Made by a program: the position numbers and the translations under genes
Shown: one piece after another, positions 34,036 through 34,711 of the stretch
How positions within the stretch are numbered: the stretch's first letter is position 1
Layout: each line of letters begins with the position of its first letter
Notes under the pieces: generated by a model
What the model saw: the letters and a program-made list of their open reading frames with translations, nothing else
What the model was told of the DNA's origin: nothing
Databases searched by the model: none
DNA from: an uncultured Lachnospiraceae bacterium
GTDB taxonomy: Bacteria; Bacillota; Clostridia; Lachnospirales; Lachnospiraceae
Direction of reading: 5' to 3'
DNA: 34,711 nucleotides
Assembly (NCBI GenBank): GCA_910578115.1
Contig: CAJTPO010000050.1
Span: forward strand, 1 to 34,711

Positions 34036-34335
34036 ATGGAAAAATTGATGTACATGATGATGATCGAGAAAAGCAAGACCTATAATAAAATGACAAAACA
34101 GGTAGTTATGGAACACGTTGAGAACATAAGAAAGCTGGATGATGCAGGAAAGCTGGAAATCTGTGGCGTCTTTAAGGGCTATCCGGGAATGGCAGGTATG
34201 TATATCCTGAAAACAGAGTCCCGCGAAGAAGCAGAAGAAATATGCAAAGCAGAACCGCTGGTCATGGGTGGATATGCAACCTGCAAATTAGTCGGTTTAC
34301 AGATCGCAAACAGGGAAAATAATTACTTGCTGTAA
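34036..34335 (+). CDS. YciI-like (YCII-related) small protein
   Basis: A 99-aa dimeric alpha-beta barrel type protein. It has KQVVMEHVENIRKLDDAGKL, ICGVFKGYPGMAGMYILKT, SREEAEEICKAEPLVMGGYA and TCKLVGLQI. This fits the YCII fold with the His and the dimer-edge strands. The ATG at 34036 follows AAAGGG by 8 nt; an upstream in-frame ATG at 33940 lacks a site. The function in the cell is unknown. The divergent WYL regulator probably controls it. Confidence 0.82.
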   Translation: MEKLMYMMMIEKSKTYNKMTKQVVMEHVENIRKLDDAGKLEICGVFKGYPGMAGMYILKTESREEAEEICKAEPLVMGGYATCKLVGLQIANRENNYLL

Positions 34336-34384
34336 TCGCGGAAAAGATGTTTCAGAAAACAGCAGCATGGGGATGTCAGTCACT

Positions 34385-34711
34385 GAGAGTGTAAAATAAA
34401 GTGTGTAAGTTACCGGTAACAAAACTTACGCACTTTATTTTTTATATAAGGTGCGGTACGAAAGGAATGAAAGGATTATGAGCACAACACTTATGGCAGG
34501 AAAACAGAAAAGAGACCCCAGGACTGTTGCAATAGCAAAGGCGATCCTGGAGCAGTACAACTGTAAAAATGTAGAGGACATGCAGGATGCGATCAAAGAT
34601 ATCTTTGGCCCCATGTTTGAAGCGATGCTGCAGGGAGAGATGGATTCCCACCTGGGGTACGAATCCAATGACCATGGTCCTAAAAGTACTGAAAACCGCC
34701 GCAATGGATAC
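34385..34711 (+). mobile_element. Left part of an IS256-family insertion sequence
   Basis: The element enters at about 34385 (GAGAGTGTAAAATAAAGTG), then shows a large subterminal hairpin. AAATAAAGTGTGTAAGTT (34394-34411) pairs with AACTTACGCACTTTATTT (34423-34440) with one mismatch. The transposase starts at 34478 and the element continues beyond the window. The exact left end cannot be fixed without the right end. Confidence 0.75.
34478..34711 (+). CDS. IS256-family transposase, N-terminal 78 residues
   Basis: The visible part begins MSTTLMAGKQKRDPRTVAIA. It includes the IS256 signature FEAMLQGEMDSHLGYE followed by S-T-E-N-R-R-N-G-Y, a segment conserved in Mutator-like transposases. The DDE residues lie beyond the window edge. 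AAAGG lies just before the ATG. Whether the copy is intact is unknown. Confidence 0.9.
   Translation, partial: MSTTLMAGKQKRDPRTVAIAKAILEQYNCKNVEDMQDAIKDIFGPMFEAMLQGEMDSHLGYESNDHGPKSTENRRNGY

Overview
The window looks like chromosome from a spore-forming gut Clostridium of the Lachnospiraceae type. The evidence is a spoVT sporulation regulator, a BspA-type leucine-rich-repeat surface protein, a sugar ABC/glycosidase locus without its own ATPase, a PD-(D/E)XK Rpn-like protein with KEGI repeats, strong GGAGG ribosome sites and moderate G+C. The genus is inference. Most genes lie on the minus strand.

Layout. (1) 1-1.5 kb: 5' end of a BspA-like surface protein gene whose signal peptide and body are in different frames, separated by a run of eight G. 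(2) 1.9-3.6 kb: a chemoreceptor. (3) 3.7-11.5 kb: a peptide ABC transporter operon (order A-D-F-B-C) ending in an M20 amidohydrolase, so probably uptake followed by hydrolysis of short or acylated peptides. The operon carries two unexplained tandem repeats, one inside the ATPase DppF and one between dppB and dppC. (4) 11.7-12.3 kb: a stand-alone C39-like cysteine peptidase, divergent from dppA. (5) 12.3-18.7 kb: a sugar locus: GH32-like enzyme, sugar-binding lipoprotein and two permeases, divergent from a LacI-family regulator. The region between them is an AT-rich array of TGCA motifs. (6) 18.9-31 kb: housekeeping genes. SpoVT, an aldo/keto reductase, Ddl, a membrane-anchored MurF-like ligase, an alpha/beta hydrolase, a cysteine desulfurase, Mfd and Pth all run on the minus strand. 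The classical pth-mfd-spoVT block seems to have been opened by insertion of other genes. A candidate small RNA and a 33-aa ORF lie in its gap. (7) 31.3-34.7 kb: accessory genes: an unknown protein, an Rpn-like nuclease, a WYL regulator divergent from a YciI-like protein, and the start of an IS256-family insertion sequence.

The most unusual observation is a pair of matching leaders, one upstream of the LacI regulator (17.55-17.66 kb, plus) and one upstream of the WYL regulator (33.82-33.91 kb, minus). Each has an AGGAG site, a TTG-started short ORF beginning M-K-N-H-T-D-(M/V)-L-I-F-Q, and three successive hairpins. In each the short ORF stops at the loop of the third hairpin, just before the regulator's own ribosome site. 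This looks like a shared attenuator-type leader or a mobile palindromic element that carries one.

Start codons were moved inward from the longest open frame wherever a Shine-Dalgarno sequence favoured it. No rRNA, tRNA, CRISPR array or prophage was seen.
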